Below, piece after piece: positions 32,451 through 44,095 of a stretch of DNA of 64,000 nt. Source of the DNA: Typhlomys cinereus (Eukaryota > Chordata > Mammalia > Rodentia > Platacanthomyidae); contig JALPQD010000303.1 in NCBI GenBank assembly GCA_023101885.1, positions 1,197,786 to 1,261,785 on the forward strand, read 5' to 3'. The stretch's first letter is position 1; the number at the start of each line of letters is the position of its first letter. A program made the position numbers and the translations under genes. The notes beneath the pieces are model-generated. The model did no database searches. It saw nothing but the letters and a program-made list of their open reading frames with translations, and was not told the origin of the DNA.

Positions 32451-33734
32451 TCTGAATCAAGCACTCTTTCTCCCATTGCACACAATCATACACTAGGATT
32501 TTCTCCCATATTTACAAAAGCACAGGTGCACACTTTACACCTGGCTTGACAATTTAGACACTTCAGGAAAAATTCTAAGACTCTCTGGCACTTGTAACCA
32601 TGGATGTTGCTGCCCCCTCCTGGAAAAATTTGGAAATGCAATCAGGGTCTTGCCAGAAAACATGTCTGCTGCTAAACTAATACACTTTTGCATATATCAG
32701 GGCAATTTTTAAGCAGTGTACTCTTAGTTAGAGTTTCCATTATTACTTCCAGGCCTTCTCACCTTGTTCTGGCATTTAGCATAAGTCCTGGGCATCTATG
32801 TGGTCTCACTAAGAATGGAAAAGGGAGGTGGGAGAAGTGGGAGCTTCACTCAAGTAGTAGGATAGCTCACCTTTCCCCAAGCCTGAGTTTCAGAATTAAT
32901 ATCAAGGTTCACATGTTTAGAATAACATGTGAAAAGTGTTGAAAGCTGCAATAAAACCCCCAATTTTACCCTGTGGTTCACACATAGCCTCTGAGAATTT
33001 CTGAGCAAGAGGGGCAGGATCAGTACCATGCTTTGGAAAGATTAACCTGGGCCATACATATTTCGTTCATTCATTTGTCTAAAAAGCAACACTTTAAATG
33101 CCTTTCGCCAGGTTCTGGGAATTAGAAACAATCAGTGGAGATATTGTTGGTTCTGTAGAGCTCTTGGCTTGGATGGAGATATCACAGAAGAGAGATCACC
33201 CCAGGCACAGACAAGTGAGGTTCACAAAAGGGCCACAGTTCCTGCCCAGATAAACCCTGTATGTATGTATAGCAGAGGTGACTCAGCTTAGCACAATTTA
33301 TGTGCAAATCCTGAGGTATGTACTGTGCTTGGTGTTCCACAAGCCACTTGTCCATGTAATCAGAAAACTGCAATCTGATCCATTTAGGGTCATCTATTTA
33401 TTTTCTTTTCTAAACTCAGTCAGTGGGTGCAAATAGCATGCAAGAATTCCTAATCCAGAGTGTATTAACCAAGTATATTATTGTCAGCCTATTGCAATTA
33501 TAGTCAAACCCAGCACTTAAGATCTGGCTAACATGAAATATCGAACTGATGTTGGTATCAGACAGCATAATCACTTGGAGATGAAATTAAGGAAAGGTTC
33601 AGGAACCTCAATATACTATCTGGAGAAGTGCATTGATGAGCAGGTGTTTGCAGAAGATAAGCTGTGTTCAGAACAGATACATTTCCTTTTCAGGCAGGGC
33701 TGGTGTTTCTGCCCTTCCTCTGAAGTGTGTAGTT
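32451..33734. other. unassigned sequence
   Basis: Nothing recognised. Small open frames lack family features. Confidence 0.3.
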
Positions 33735-33824
33735 AAAAAGTTCTCATTCTAGCTGCTTGGTAGCTGTGTAAATTCCGATTAGTCACTTCTCCAGCATATT
33801 TTCTCCTGTGTACAATTGGGTCAG
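33735..33824 (+). mobile_element. MIR SINE fragment
   Basis: 'CTAGCTGCTTGGTAGCTGTG' and 'TTTTCTCCTGTGTACAATTG' match the central and 3' parts of MIR ('ACTAGCTGTGTGACC', 'TCCTCATCTGTAAAATG'). It abuts the LTR that follows. Confidence 0.5.
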
Positions 33825-34312
33825 TGTCATAGTTAATGCTGGGTGTCAACTTGACATACCTGGCATTAACTAAGATCAGCTGAGACCACACCTGGCAAGA
33901 TCAGCTGAGACCACCTAAAGAGATTATCTGGGTAATACAAAGATAAGCCCCATCTTAACCTCCATAGATCCCATTGGAGCCTCCCAGTAGTGTACCAGAT
34001 CAAAGGAACCAGAGAACAGAAGACAGGAGGAGAGATTCTCTGAAGCTGTGCTCTTCCCTCCAGCTCTCCAACCCTCCAAGTCTTCAACGTGACTAATGAC
34101 TCTCTAGGAATCCTCCAGCTTTCAGCCGTCATCCACTGGCCTACTGGACTGAGCAGCCACTGGCAGCCATTGTTGGACTACCTCGGCCACATCTGTAAGC
34201 CAACTCAATAAATTCCCTTTACAATATTTACATATATAATTTGCACAATAAATTTACATAATAAATTTACATATACTTGATTCTGTGACTCCAGAGAACC
34301 CTGACTAACACA
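33825..34312 (+). mobile_element. ERVL-type (MLT2-like) LTR 1
   Basis: Starts TGTCATAGTTAATGCTGG with 'GTGTCAACTTGACATACC' and ends 'CCAGAGAACCCTGACTAACAC' plus A, the standard ends of MLT2-like ERVL LTRs. AATAAATTCCC near 34208 is the poly(A) context. It contains an internal exact 18-bp direct repeat (33872-33889 and 33897-33914). Confidence 0.7.
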
Positions 34313-34789
34313 GATAGTAACAGGGCAGCACGGCCACCATGAAGATGTCCTAGGCTAACTCCCCAGAAACTGACCTTGAGACAGAGATTTCCGCAAAAGT
34401 GATTTAACTATTATTGGAAAAGTTGGGGGACTATAGGAAAGCAGATCAGGGGAAGAAGGGAACCAAGCATGGGTCTGTAACCTCCAAGTCCCACTTGGGA
34501 TCAGTCCTGCTAAGGGTCATACCTTACAGACACCCCTTTGGCAGGGAAACAGAGCTGGCATAGTTACTCCTTGGCAATTAGAGTAAGTGCCCCTGGAGAT
34601 CCTCCCAGATCTCTTCACATACCCGAGAAGCTGATCCAATACCCTCTGAAAGACACATAGGTGGATGCTGAACATGAGAACATGTGGGGAGAAGTCCACA
34701 AACTGAAGTGCAGTACTAGCGGTGGAGAAGGCCACCTCATTTTCCTCAATCTAGTTCTTCTGGGGAAATGCGTGCAGAAACACACACGT
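34313..34789 (+). other. short segment between two ERVL-type LTRs
   Basis: 477 bp between similarly oriented LTRs. It begins with 'TAGTAACAGGGCAGC', which could be a heavily mutated tRNA-Leu primer-binding site (TGGTACCAGGAGTGG), with about 9 of 15 bases matching. No coding remnant is seen. It may be a deleted internal region or simply host sequence between two solo LTRs. Confidence 0.3.
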
Positions 34790-35252
34790 GCAATAGTTAA
34801 TCCCTGAGTGTCAACACGTTGACCACACTTGACATTAATTAAGATCAGCTGTGAGACCACCTGAAGAGATTATCTGGATCAATACATTTGTAATACAAAG
34901 ACCATTCCTAGATTGATTGGAACCTCCTGGTAGGGGACCAGATAAAAGGAACCATAAAACAGAAAAGTTTAGAGAGAGACTCTCTGAAGCTATGCTAGAA
35001 AACTCTTTTCCCTCCTGTCACCGGGCTACTTTGACCCTCCAGTCCTTCAACCCTCCAAGCCTTCATCGTGACTAAAGACTCTCCAGGAATCCTCCAGCCT
35101 TCAGTCACCACTAACCGGACTATTGGACTAAGCAGCTGCTGGCAGCCATTGTTGGACTACCTCAGCCATACCTCATTAGTCAAGTCAATAAATTCCCTTT
35201 TTATATATCATTCTGGTGATTCTGTGGCTGTAGAGAACCCTGACATGTAGAG
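34790..35252 (+). mobile_element. ERVL-type (MLT2-like) LTR 2
   Basis: Same family and orientation as LTR 1: 'GAGTGTCAACACGTTGACC', 'GATCAGCTGTGAGACC', 'GGCAGCCATTGTTGGACTAC', 'TCAATAAATTCCC' and 'GTAGAGAACCCTGACATG'. It differs from LTR 1 by scattered indels, so they are old. Confidence 0.65.
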
Positions 35253-35836
35253 AGCACATGGATTGTCACAAAGTTGAGGTCTTGGGAACTGGTGGCCTCT
35301 CTGGAGTGGGCTGTAGGAACTTGGGCACCTCCACACACTGCTGCGAGTGCAGATGGTATAAGCTCTACAGAGAACAGTGTGGCAGTTTCTATAGAAAGTG
35401 CAACTACATAAATAATTCAACCTAGTAGTTTAGTTCTAGAATTTTACCCTGCATATATGCTTTCACACATTAAAAGCCTATCTATAAGTTTATCCATTTG
35501 TTTATAGTAGTAGCATTGTCTATACTAGTAAAGAAATTAAGACAATGTAATTGTTCAATACCTTATGAAGTCGTAGAATGTATGTTCTGCAGCAATCGCA
35601 GCAACAACAAAAGAGAAACAGGAACAAAAGAGAAATATACACAATGTTCCAACAAATTCTTACATAAACAGGTGCATTACAGATACAAATTGGCCAAGTT
35701 CATCTTACAATTCAGAGATTCGTGTTGTTTTATTTCTATTGAAGAGGTGAGAAAAATGTGCTGAGGCACAAAGCTTGAGGTTGACCAAGGCTGGAGTAAA
35801 TGATAAAAACTGGATTCCTGCTGGGGAGGGAGCACT
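35253..35836. other. unassigned sequence
   Basis: Includes a diverged L1-3'-like stretch ('GTGGCAGTTTCTATAGAAAG', 'TAGTTCTAGAATTTTACCC', 'CATTTGTTTATAGTAG') around 35370-35520 that I cannot bound. Confidence 0.3.
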
Positions 35837-35854
35837 CGGATCTATACTTTTTAA

Positions 35855-36311
35855 AAATTGTATTTTTTTTTTACTTTTGCGTGTGTGCGTGTGTATGTGC
35901 GTGTCTGTGTGTGTGCATGTATGTGTGAGTGTGAGTGTGTGCGTGTGGGTGAGTGTGTGCATGTGTGTGTGAGTATGTGTGCATGTGTATGTTTGTGAGT
36001 GTGCGTGCATGTGTATGTTTGTGAGTGTGCGTGCATGTGTGTTTGTGAGTGTGTGTGCGTGTGTGCGTGTGAGTGTGTGTGCGCGCGTGTGTGAGTGTGT
36101 GTGTGTGTAGGGCCAACAGTGACCAGGAATCACCCTGGATTGTTCTGCCTCCTCTTTGCTTTGCTCTGGAGTTTCCCAGGCTCTGTCTTCTAAGGTTGAA
36201 AGTCCAGGCTGCCACCTTTTCAGCTTAGAATGTTTCCATGGAATCTGAATCCCAACTCAAGATTTTTTGCTTTCCAGATAGAAACTTAATCCCTGAGACA
36301 TCTCTTCAGCC
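35855..36311 (-). mobile_element. tRNA-headed lineage SINE with very long GT tail, antisense
   Basis: Flanked by 18-bp repeats with one mismatch, CGGATCTATACTTTTTAA (35837-35854) and CGGATCTGTACTTTTTAA (36312-36329). The plus-strand (TG)n at 35879-36108 is the expanded SINE tail. The body 'AGGAATCACCCTGGATTG' and 'CTCTGGAGTTTCCCAGGCTC' and head 'CCCTGAGACATCTCTTCAG' follow. Poly-His/Thr frames here come from the repeat. Confidence 0.85.
35879..36108 (+). repeat. imperfect (TG)n tract, about 230 bp
   Basis: GT-rich run with interruptions in a higher-order pattern ('GTGTGAGTGTGTGCATGT'), the largest dinucleotide tract in the window. Confidence 0.9.
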
Positions 36312-36329
36312 CGGATCTGTACTTTTTAA

Positions 36330-36599
36330 TCATTTACCTATTTCTCCCTCGATTTAGAGGTTATTGCAAGCCACCCCAACTCTTTCTTCCTCTCTAGAAT
36401 CAGTTTGAGATGGCATGTGATACGGTTCTATGGCAGGTTAGGTCTGAGTTCAAATAGATTGCTTGAAAGTGTCCCAGTGGAGGGACTGGGTATTGAGGTC
36501 GAGAAGAGAAAGAAGCTGTAGACCACAGCATGAAAACTCAGAGGGTCGTCACCACTGTCATCTGGGTTGAATGCCAACGGTGGGGTCTGGAGGATTTTA
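36330..36599. other. unassigned sequence
   Basis: No element recognised. Confidence 0.3.
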
Positions 36600-36790
36600 A
36601 CGGCGAATTTTCTGTGTCAACTTGACTGGGTCAAAAGATGCTCGGGGGCCAGTAAGCATTATTTCTGGGCGTGTCTGTTAGAGTGTTTCTGAAAATAATT
36701 AATGTTTGATAATGGAAGCTGCCCCTGTACAGAGGGGATGAGCCTCGCCCTGAACCTTCCCGTAACTGCTAAGAAGTTCCAAACCCAAAG
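36600..36790 (+). mobile_element. MLT2-like ERVL LTR fragment
   Basis: 'TCTGTGTCAACTTGACTGGG', 'TCAAAAGATGCTCGG', 'TATTTCTGGGCGTGTCTG' and 'GAGTGTTTCTGAAAATAATT' match the left part of MLT2-type LTRs, with the 3' half missing. Confidence 0.6.
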
Positions 36791-37499
36791 CAGCCTTAAG
36801 TAGGGTGGGACAATGGGATTAGGTTCTTAATTTAAGGCCTAGTATTCTATCTAGAACCTTCACCAATAAGCTGATAAACTCAGAGACCCTTTCTCTCTAA
36901 GTTCAAACCCTATTCTTGTACAAAGTCTATAAATGTAAGGAATTTCCTTTATTCTGTGGTTGTTGCTGGGCTTTCTGTCCTACAGAGCTTCCTGGGTCCT
37001 ATGATCACCTCATCTACATCAGAGTACCTGTCCATACTGAAGTAGCTCTCACAGCCCACAACCTGTTCTTTCCGTACTTTTCCATTAACATTTGAATTAG
37101 TAGATTGTGTAAAAAAGATCACTTCTGTCAATACGAGAGGTAGCACTCAATCCAACAAACAAAACCAGGGGAAGAGTGATTCATTCTTCCTGCTGGGGCA
37201 TTCATCTTCTGTCTCCTTGTTTCTCAATAGTCCGAGTCCATTTTGTGTTGCTTTTTTGTTTTTAACTAACCTACCTTAATCTCTACTCTGCATACTATGT
37301 GGATATGTGAGGAGGCAGCTGTGTAGGAGCATAAGAGAGGGGTTGAATAAGAGCATGGGGGAGAGGATATAAGCAAAGGGCTTCGCAGGAATGTAGGGAT
37401 AGGGGTCATAGGATGGGGATGTTAGGACTTAATAGAAGGCATTAACTGCAGCTCTTGGCATGCGGTAGATGTCTAAGGAATATGCTGACTGCTAACCTT
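36791..37499. other. unassigned sequence
   Basis: No recognised gene. AT-balanced, no known repeat. Confidence 0.3.
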
Positions 37500-38400
37500 C
37501 TAGAGATCCTGAAAGTTAATCTTGACTAGCTCAAGACTTGTTATCACAAACACGTGGCACAGGCCCCAGTGAGAGGCTTTCCAGCATGCCTTTGATAGGT
37601 CCAGAACAGTAGCAACTTCCTCTTCTGTCAGAATGGGAGGCCGTTGTGCAAGTTGCTCTCCTGGTCATTGTCGAGGAGCACTTCGTCCTAATCTGAAGGC
37701 GGCTCTTCCTCAATCAGAGAAGTCTGGAGACTCCTTGTACAGTGTGCCCCACTTGGTCCTAAAAGGACAGTGAGACCACTGCTTGCATTGAGACGCACAG
37801 ACAGGGAGCAGCTGGCTGCTTCACACCCACTGTCACCGGATACAGGGCATGTTTCCTGGGTCTACACGGCCTTCCATTTCTCCTAGGTCTTGTGTAAATC
37901 AGGGCTGCCCTGATGTCCTTGGAGACTACCAGCTTCTCATCCTTCAAGGGGGTGAGGGGGTGCAAAACACTGGATAAAATGATGGCATGAACCCCAAATG
38001 GGGACTGCTTCCACAGGCTGCTTCACAATCTCCTGGCAGATGTTGGCATTGAGGTAGCAGGAATCTGTGCTAGAGTCTTGCTAACAAAGCTCCACTTTAG
38101 TAGCTGCCCACTGTAGAGTTCCCGCTCTGTTGAAACTGAGCTGATGGAGGAGGTCAGCCAGTAGCAGGGAGCACTCATTGATACGAGGTCTGTGCTGTAG
38201 TAGATGCTGATCAGCGGACTGATGATGTCCAAGGAGTGCTGCTTAGAACTCAGCTTCCCCGTATCAGCATCTTTGGGGCCAAGGTCCCAGTCCTCAGGCT
38301 CCCCAGAAACACCCTCAGGTTGGCTACACCAGCTTTAGTCAACTTAGCAGCCAAGTCATCTCCCCGGAGTCCCATAAGTCCAGCCCAATCTGCTACATTG
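37500..38400 (-). pseudogene. candidate broken coding sequence, unidentified
   Basis: On the minus strand, consecutive frames give protein-like runs with frameshifts and stops between them, such as 'KQHSLDIISPLISIYYSTDL' near 38190-38250, 'YLNANICQEIVKQPVEAVPI' near 38000-38060 and 'IEEEPPSD' near 37700. The composition looks more like an old coding sequence than intergenic sequence, and there is no visible transposon. I cannot name the parent protein. It could equally be a chance reading of GC-rich sequence. Confidence 0.25.
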
Positions 38401-39824
38401 TGCCCGTGAGTGCGCATGATGCACATTCATACACATACTTGTGTATGTACCATACACACATAAAAGGGATCATATCATGAAATAGAAATCAAGAAGCAAG
38501 TCAGAGATTAGGTTCAGATTTCTGCGACAGCTGACTTCAATGGCCTAAGGACCTCCCACCCTTTAAAGGTCCCCAGACCAAGCTTCCAATACATGAACCT
38601 TTGTGGTCCAAACCACATCCAAACCAGAGCAGACTGTAATCTCCCCAGCTGACTTCCTTGGGGTTATATCTTGCAGAGGGTGCATTATGGGTCTTTCCTT
38701 CCATAATCACATGAACCACTCCAGTATAAATCCTTTTCTATGCATCTGCATTTATCCCACTCACTCTGCTTCTCCTCAGAACACTGTTACAAGAGAAGGT
38801 GTCCACTTGCGGCACAGGAACTCAGTCCCACTCTTTAGTGGCGGAGGCTTCTCTTCTGAACCCTCAGACATGGCTGACGCTTCAGCCAAATGACATCCTC
38901 AGGCAGAGTGAAAGTCCTTCAGGGAAAAAAGTCATATACAGGGGAGAATATGGGCATGGCCACAAAGAATGAGTGAAGTTTGTTGTAGTAAGATGTATAT
39001 ATGGAACAAAGTCCAGAGGCTGGATGAATGGGGTTGGAGAGGTGTTAGAGAACTACCTGAACCCTCACATTTCAGAACCCCTGGGCCCTGTAGGCATCTT
39101 ATCTCACCATCAACTGTGCCCATTTTGGCCCTTGATTTCACGTCATTTTTTTTTTAATTAATTTACCCTCTAACTGTGGCCACAGTTTAGAATTTCACAG
39201 TCACCATGGACATTGAGAGATGCAGACCCAAGTTGCCAGAGACTTGTTTTCTGATAAGCCTGCTGTTGGCTTTCCAAATCTGGGCATCTACACTGCTCCT
39301 GGCTTGAGGACCAATGCAAACTTTTGGTTGGCCCCAGAGTTTAGATGGGAGTAGCCACCCGTCTTGTGGTGTATATCTGTGGTATGTGCACATGTGTGTA
39401 TATTTGGGTATGTGTGCAGAGGCCAAGTGAGATATTGGATGGCCTCCTCCATCACTGTGCCTGAACCTAAATCTGTGGTTTTTTTTTCTTTTCTCTCTCT
39501 CTCTTTTTTTTTTTTTCTGGCTAAGCTGGATCAACTCATTGCCTCTACTTCTAGGATATTATTTTGGGATGTGTTTTGCCATGAACTAACTGCAAAAGGA
39601 GGTTGCTAGGGAATTACTAGGGCAGAACAACTGTTTGCTTTGTTTGGAGAGGAGTGTATCTTGCTTGATTCAGATAGGATTCTGCATTACCAAACTGTCT
39701 TTACTCGTTACGTGCCTCCAGTGTACTGATTAGTTAGAAGAAAATCACTACAATTCCCTGGATGCACAAGAATCTGGAAAATAGAGTTTGAGCTCTACAT
39801 TTCTTTACAATACAGAAAGACATA
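38401..39824. other. unassigned sequence
   Basis: No recognised gene or repeat. A CT-rich run with T homopolymers at about 39479-39518 is low complexity. Confidence 0.3.
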
Positions 39825-40229
39825 TGCTATGGTTGAATGTGAATAATAATAATTGTTAATAATAATAATAATAATAATAAATAATAAATGTTCCCCATTG
39901 GCTGTGTTTGAACATGTGGTTCCCACCTCATGACACTGTTTGGGAAAGTTATGGGATTTTGGGAAAAAGAACCTTGCTGTGGCTCATTATGAGTGGGCCC
40001 TGGGGCCTTGAGGTTTGATAATCTGACCTCATTTCCTATTCTCTCTCCTCCTCCTTCTTGAACACAGCTGCAGTATGTGAGCCAGCTTCCTGCTCTTGCC
40101 ACCACGCCTTTCCCTCCATGATGAACCCTGTCTCATTGGAATCATAAGCCACAATAATAACCTTTTTCTTCCTTAGGTTGTTTTGGTTAGAATATTTTGT
40201 TGCAGCAATAGAAGAGTAACTAAAACACA
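39825..40229 (+). mobile_element. MaLR (MT/MLT1-like) LTR, sense
   Basis: Begins TGCTATGGTTGAATGTG, the MaLR start with one or two changes, and runs through 'GAGTGGGCCCTGGGGCCTTG', 'TGCTCTTGCCACCACGCC' and 'ATAACCTTTTTCTTCC' to 'GCAGCAATAGAAGAGTAACT' and AACACA. A (TAA)n expansion (39842-39890) lies near its start. Confidence 0.7.
39842..39890 (+). repeat. (TAA)n microsatellite inside a MaLR LTR
   Basis: Repeated AAT/TAA units with minor interruptions, expanded within the 5' part of the LTR. Confidence 0.85.
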
Positions 40230-40299
40230 TGGGGAGGGAAGTCAAATAGATACTGATAGAAGTCATCCATGAAGCCATGTAGGTCCATCATATTTTTTT

Positions 40300-40445
40300 T
40301 TGTTTTCTTTCTGAGATAGTATCAAATGTAGCTCAGACTAGTCTAGAACTCACCACATAGCTGAGACTGACCTTGAACTCTTTATCCTACACCCTCTACA
40401 TCCTGAATGCAGGGATAAGAAGTGTGGGCTACTATACCCAGCTTC
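40300..40445 (-). mobile_element. B1-like SINE, antisense
   Basis: 'TTTCTGAGATAGTATCAAATG', 'AGACTAGTCTAGAACTCACC' and 'AATGCAGGGATAAGAAGTG' follow the reversed B1 order. Confidence 0.65.
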
Positions 40446-40649
40446 ACCGTGTTCTGTGTAATACATATTTGAAGTCTTTAGTAGAGAGATTGTGCAGATT
40501 TTCTATTCCATTTTCTGTCCGTTTTGGCAAATTGTATTTTTTTCCAAGAATTAGTTTATTGTATATGTATTGTCCAGTTGTTTTCTAACCTAGCTCTAGG
40601 TTCAGTGAGAGTGTTTGTTCCCAGAGAATAAGGTGGAATATGACAGAGC

Positions 40650-40945
40650 AGGACGCCTGCTGCCTTCCTCTGACCTGTGTTACTACGTGCTCTGGTTCCA
40701 AGCTGGAGTATCCCCAAAGTCTTGTGTGTTGAAGGCCTGGTGCTCAGTCTGTGATGCCTTTGAGATGGTTATCTTTAAAGGTGGGTCTAATGAAAGGAAT
40801 GAGGTTGCTGGGGACCCTGAGGTTTCCCCTTCTTTTCTGCTTCCTGGCTGCTGTGCTGTGAACAGCTTTCCTCCACCATGGTTACCATCAGTATGCCTTG
40901 CCACACAGGCTCTAAGTGATGGGGCTAAGCAACTATGACATATCA
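40650..40945 (+). mobile_element. MaLR-like LTR, sense, degraded
   Basis: 'CCCCAAAGTCTTGTGTGTTG', 'AAGGCCTGGTGCTCAGTC' and 'GGTCTAATGAAAGGAATGAG' follow the MLT1/MT internal order. Boundaries are weak and no terminal repeats are seen. Confidence 0.4.
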
Positions 40946-41571
40946 AGCTATAAGTCAAAATCCATCTTTCTTCTTTTGAAGATTTTTTTCAGGTAATTTG
41001 TCAGAGTGACACAAACAGCAGACATGGAAGCCTGTGTGAGTTAAACACACATGCTCATGAATATAGGAAGAAAGAAGTTCCTGAAATCACACTGAGAAAC
41101 CAGGGTAAGGATACAATGAAGCAATGCAGGAAAAGGTTTTCTGGCTAAATATCAATTCAGAAACTTCAGGGAGGGCTAAATAGCTCCAAACTAGTGTGTA
41201 CTGCTCTGTCCTTATCCACTCTCCATCTGCTCCCCAAACTCAGGGATAAATTGAAGCATCCACCATCCATAAATGCTGCATATGTGGCAAGATAAAATCA
41301 CATCGTATCAGCATCTGGCATCAGTTCTGACTGGGAGAGTAAGAGTGTGAAACAGTTTGGAAAAAAAAATACCTTGATCACTAAAGGAAGGAAGGCTCAA
41401 GTCAGTACTTCAAAGAGAGAGGTCAAACCATTCTCCTGGAGATATCCTGTTTTGCTAGGAGTTTTACTTTAAGAAATGTAAAAGATGAGGAATGAGGACC
41501 AGAGAGAGTGGCTGCATGGAAGGAAGGGCCTGAGGCTAGGTGACTGACTGGATTTTAAGAAGCAGGTTGGG
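40946..41571. other. unassigned sequence
   Basis: Nothing recognised. Confidence 0.3.
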
Positions 41572-41708
41572 GTTGGGCATGCTGGCTTACACCTGTAATC
41601 CTAGCACTTGAGATCCCAAAGCCAGAGAAGCATGTGTGCTCAAAGCCAAACTGAATCACGCAGTGAGTTCCAGGCCCGACTGGAATAAGAATGAGACTCT
41701 CAAAAAGT
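41572..41708 (+). mobile_element. B1-like SINE, sense
   Basis: 'GGGTTGGGCATGCTGGCTTAC', 'ACCTGTAATCCTAGCACTTG' and 'GTGAGTTCCAGGCCCGAC' with 'GAGACTCTCAAAAAG' are sense B1 landmarks. Confidence 0.75.
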
Positions 41709-42099
41709 AACAGTTGGGCAATATGATTTCATGTTGCTTATAAAATAGTTCTCAATACAATTCCCCTCAGTACTTCCATACTGCCATTTTTGGAAATATT
41801 TTGTGTGGGTTCATTTTATTTGTCTGGTAATAGTGGGTAGAACAGAATGAGGAGCTGTTGTGTGAATACTTTTCCTGGGGAGATGGCACACAACCATTTT
41901 CTACCGCACTACAAACCAAAGTGACAGTTACGCCAAGGTCCTAATTGAGAACTGAGTTTATTTGGATTACTCAAAGGTGTAGGAGTAAGGGTTAAGTGGG
42001 ATCGCGTAAAGGTGATGGCTTCCCTGTGGCTGCATAGAGAGAAACTTGCCCCCCAATTAGTTATCCTCACCTTATATACTCTGTGGCCCCTCCCAAACC
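41709..42099. other. unassigned sequence
   Basis: Nothing recognised. Confidence 0.3.
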
Positions 42100-42275
42100 T
42101 CATGTGTGAGAGCACATGGGGGGGCATGAGTAGGCACATGTACAGGCATATGCACAGACACTTGGATCGGCTCATAGGATTGGGGCATGCCAGCTTTTCT
42201 TAGGTTCCTGGGATTCAAACACAAGTCGTCGCCTTGCATAGTAAACACTTTACTACTCACTGAGTCATCTTACCA
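42100..42275 (-). mobile_element. B3-like SINE, antisense
   Basis: 'GGTTCCTGGGATTCAAACAC' and 'CACTGAGTCATCTTACCATCC' give the reversed tRNA-like head, preceded by a CA/CATG-rich tail. Confidence 0.55.
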
Positions 42276-42775
42276 TCCCTTAAGCAACTTTTAAACAGAG
42301 TTTGAAGTCAAGAGTTTTATAACAGGACTTCTTAAACTTTTTCCAATCAACACTTTTTTGCCCAATAAATTTTTTTTACTACCCCAGATATGTATGTGTA
42401 TAAAATATTACACAATTCAAACATTTGTTGACATAAATCAAAAAAGAAAGTATTTTAAAATAATTCATAAAACTTTACCATTATTAAGGATAAACATGTG
42501 TTCCAGAACTAAGGCTGCAGTGAAGTTGTGTGAAGCAAATGCAGTAAGGGTTGCCAGACTGAAATTGACTTTTGATCATTGTACGTTCAGAAACTTTTTA
42601 CTATCGCCAAAATTTTCATGAATCTCACTTGCATTTATATGACCCCTATGGGATCTACAACCATAGCTTAAGAAATTGGCTTCTCAACAGCCCTACTTAG
42701 ATCTCAAAATGTAGGGAGCTCCTAACCAACATGGAGGTTAGAAAGGGACACTTGCAACTTCCCACAGTAACCCTC
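42276..42775. other. unassigned sequence
   Basis: Possibly old hAT-like remnants ('TAAACTTTTTCCAATCAACAC' near 42330), not confirmed. Confidence 0.25.
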
Positions 42776-43133
42776 TGTACCAGGGTTATCACTTTGAGTG
42801 AGACACCACTTAAAGTCAAGCGACTTAAGGGAAAAAGGAGGATTCACTTAGCTTATGGTTAAAGGGGAGAAAGTCCTTCACGGTGGAAAAAGGCATGGTA
42901 GAAAAGGAAGACTAGGTCACTGCAGACATCATGGAGGCTGAGAGCTTCTACTTGAAAACGCAAAAGCAAACTCACTCACTCAAGCAGGGTGGGGTTAGCC
43001 AGCCTCAAGGCCCATCCCCTGTGACTGCCTTCTTCCCAAAAGGTTCCACCTTCTAAAGGCATCATGACCTTCCTCAACACCTGAGCCCGTGGCCTCTCAG
43101 GCTCATTGCCATCTCATTATGCAAACCATATAC
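42776..43133 (-). mobile_element. MT-type MaLR provirus, 3' LTR (antisense)
   Basis: On the plus strand it starts TGTACCAGGG and shares the order of the other MT-like LTR at 44887: 'GAGTGAGACACCACTTAAAG', 'GGAGGATTCACTTAGC', 'CAAGCAGGGTGGGGTTAGCC', 'CCCCTGTGACTGCCTTC' and 'GTTCCACCTTCTAAAGGC'. The right border is fuzzy. It is the 3' LTR if the element reads on the minus strand. Confidence 0.65.
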
Positions 43134-43902
43134 AGTCCAACTTTAAAAGTCCCAACACAGACTACATTAATAGTCCCAACACAGTCCAAAATTCCAAAGT
43201 CCAAAGCCTCCTGTAAAATCAGAAGACAAGTTACATAATTCCAACATACAATTGTGCAGAATAAACATTTGCATTCCAAAAAAGAGGAATGGGGGCATAT
43301 TTAGGAAAGACAGATCCATAACAAGACCAAAAACCAATAGGACAAACAAATCCAGGAAATGAACCTTTTGTTGAAATCATCCCAGTTCCAAAAGGGAAAT
43401 CATCCTAGTTCCAAAAGGGTTTTGATTCACACCTTTAGCACAGCTACCACAGAACACAAATTCTTTTGGGCTGGCTCCTCCCAGGTATACAGCTCTACCT
43501 GGCAATGTCCCATGTTTGCTCTGGCATCTCCAACATCTTTCCTTCTCAGTGGCAAATCAGGCTTTAGCTCTACAACATAAATTGCCCTTCTTGGACCTCT
43601 AAACTTCAGGCTTCCTGTCACACATTGCCTAGTTTTTGCCATTCTCAGAAACTTTGGAGGAGAGATCTAGTTCCTCCCTCTTGCATCTTTGATGCCTCTG
43701 AAGCCAGGACCACGTGGACAACATTGCCAAGTTCTGTTACAACTTTGAGTTGGAGTTGGCTCCCTCTACTCACAGCTAGTTCAGCTTCTCCATGCTGGGA
43801 AGAATCTCTATCTCTTTTGAGCAGTTGCTTCAGAGCAGAAACAGATCTTTCCTTTGGAACGCCACCCTTTAGTTAATTTCTTCCAAAAGAATTTGCATTC
43901 TT

Positions 43903-44095
43903 TCCCTCCCCCCCAAAGGGGTGTTAACTCTTTACTGTCCAGAAACACTCCTTTGGCCCCGGGGCTGGGAGAAAGATGCAAGAGGCTCTGGGGGGCGGAC
44001 GGGAAGGGGGAAGGGAATGCTCTTGCATGCACAGCTCAACCTCGCCCGAGTTCTCCGAAGATCACACGTGGCAACCCCGAAACCAGGGCACTGCC
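43903..44095. mobile_element. CpG-rich 193-bp insertion bounded by 14-bp exact direct repeats
   Basis: GAATTTGCATTCTT occurs exactly at 43889-43902 and 44096-44109. The sequence between is GC- and CpG-rich ('GGGGGGCGGACGGG', 'CTCGCCCGAGTTCTCCGAAG', 'CACACGTGGC') unlike its surroundings. There is no poly-A or poly-T tail and I recognise no source. The repeat length fits L1-mediated retroposition. Orientation is uncertain. Confidence 0.6.

Noticed and set aside
35705..36215. 114-142-codon minus-strand His/Thr-rich frames
   Set aside because: Produced by the 230-bp GT tract of the SINE at 35855. Not a histidine-rich protein.
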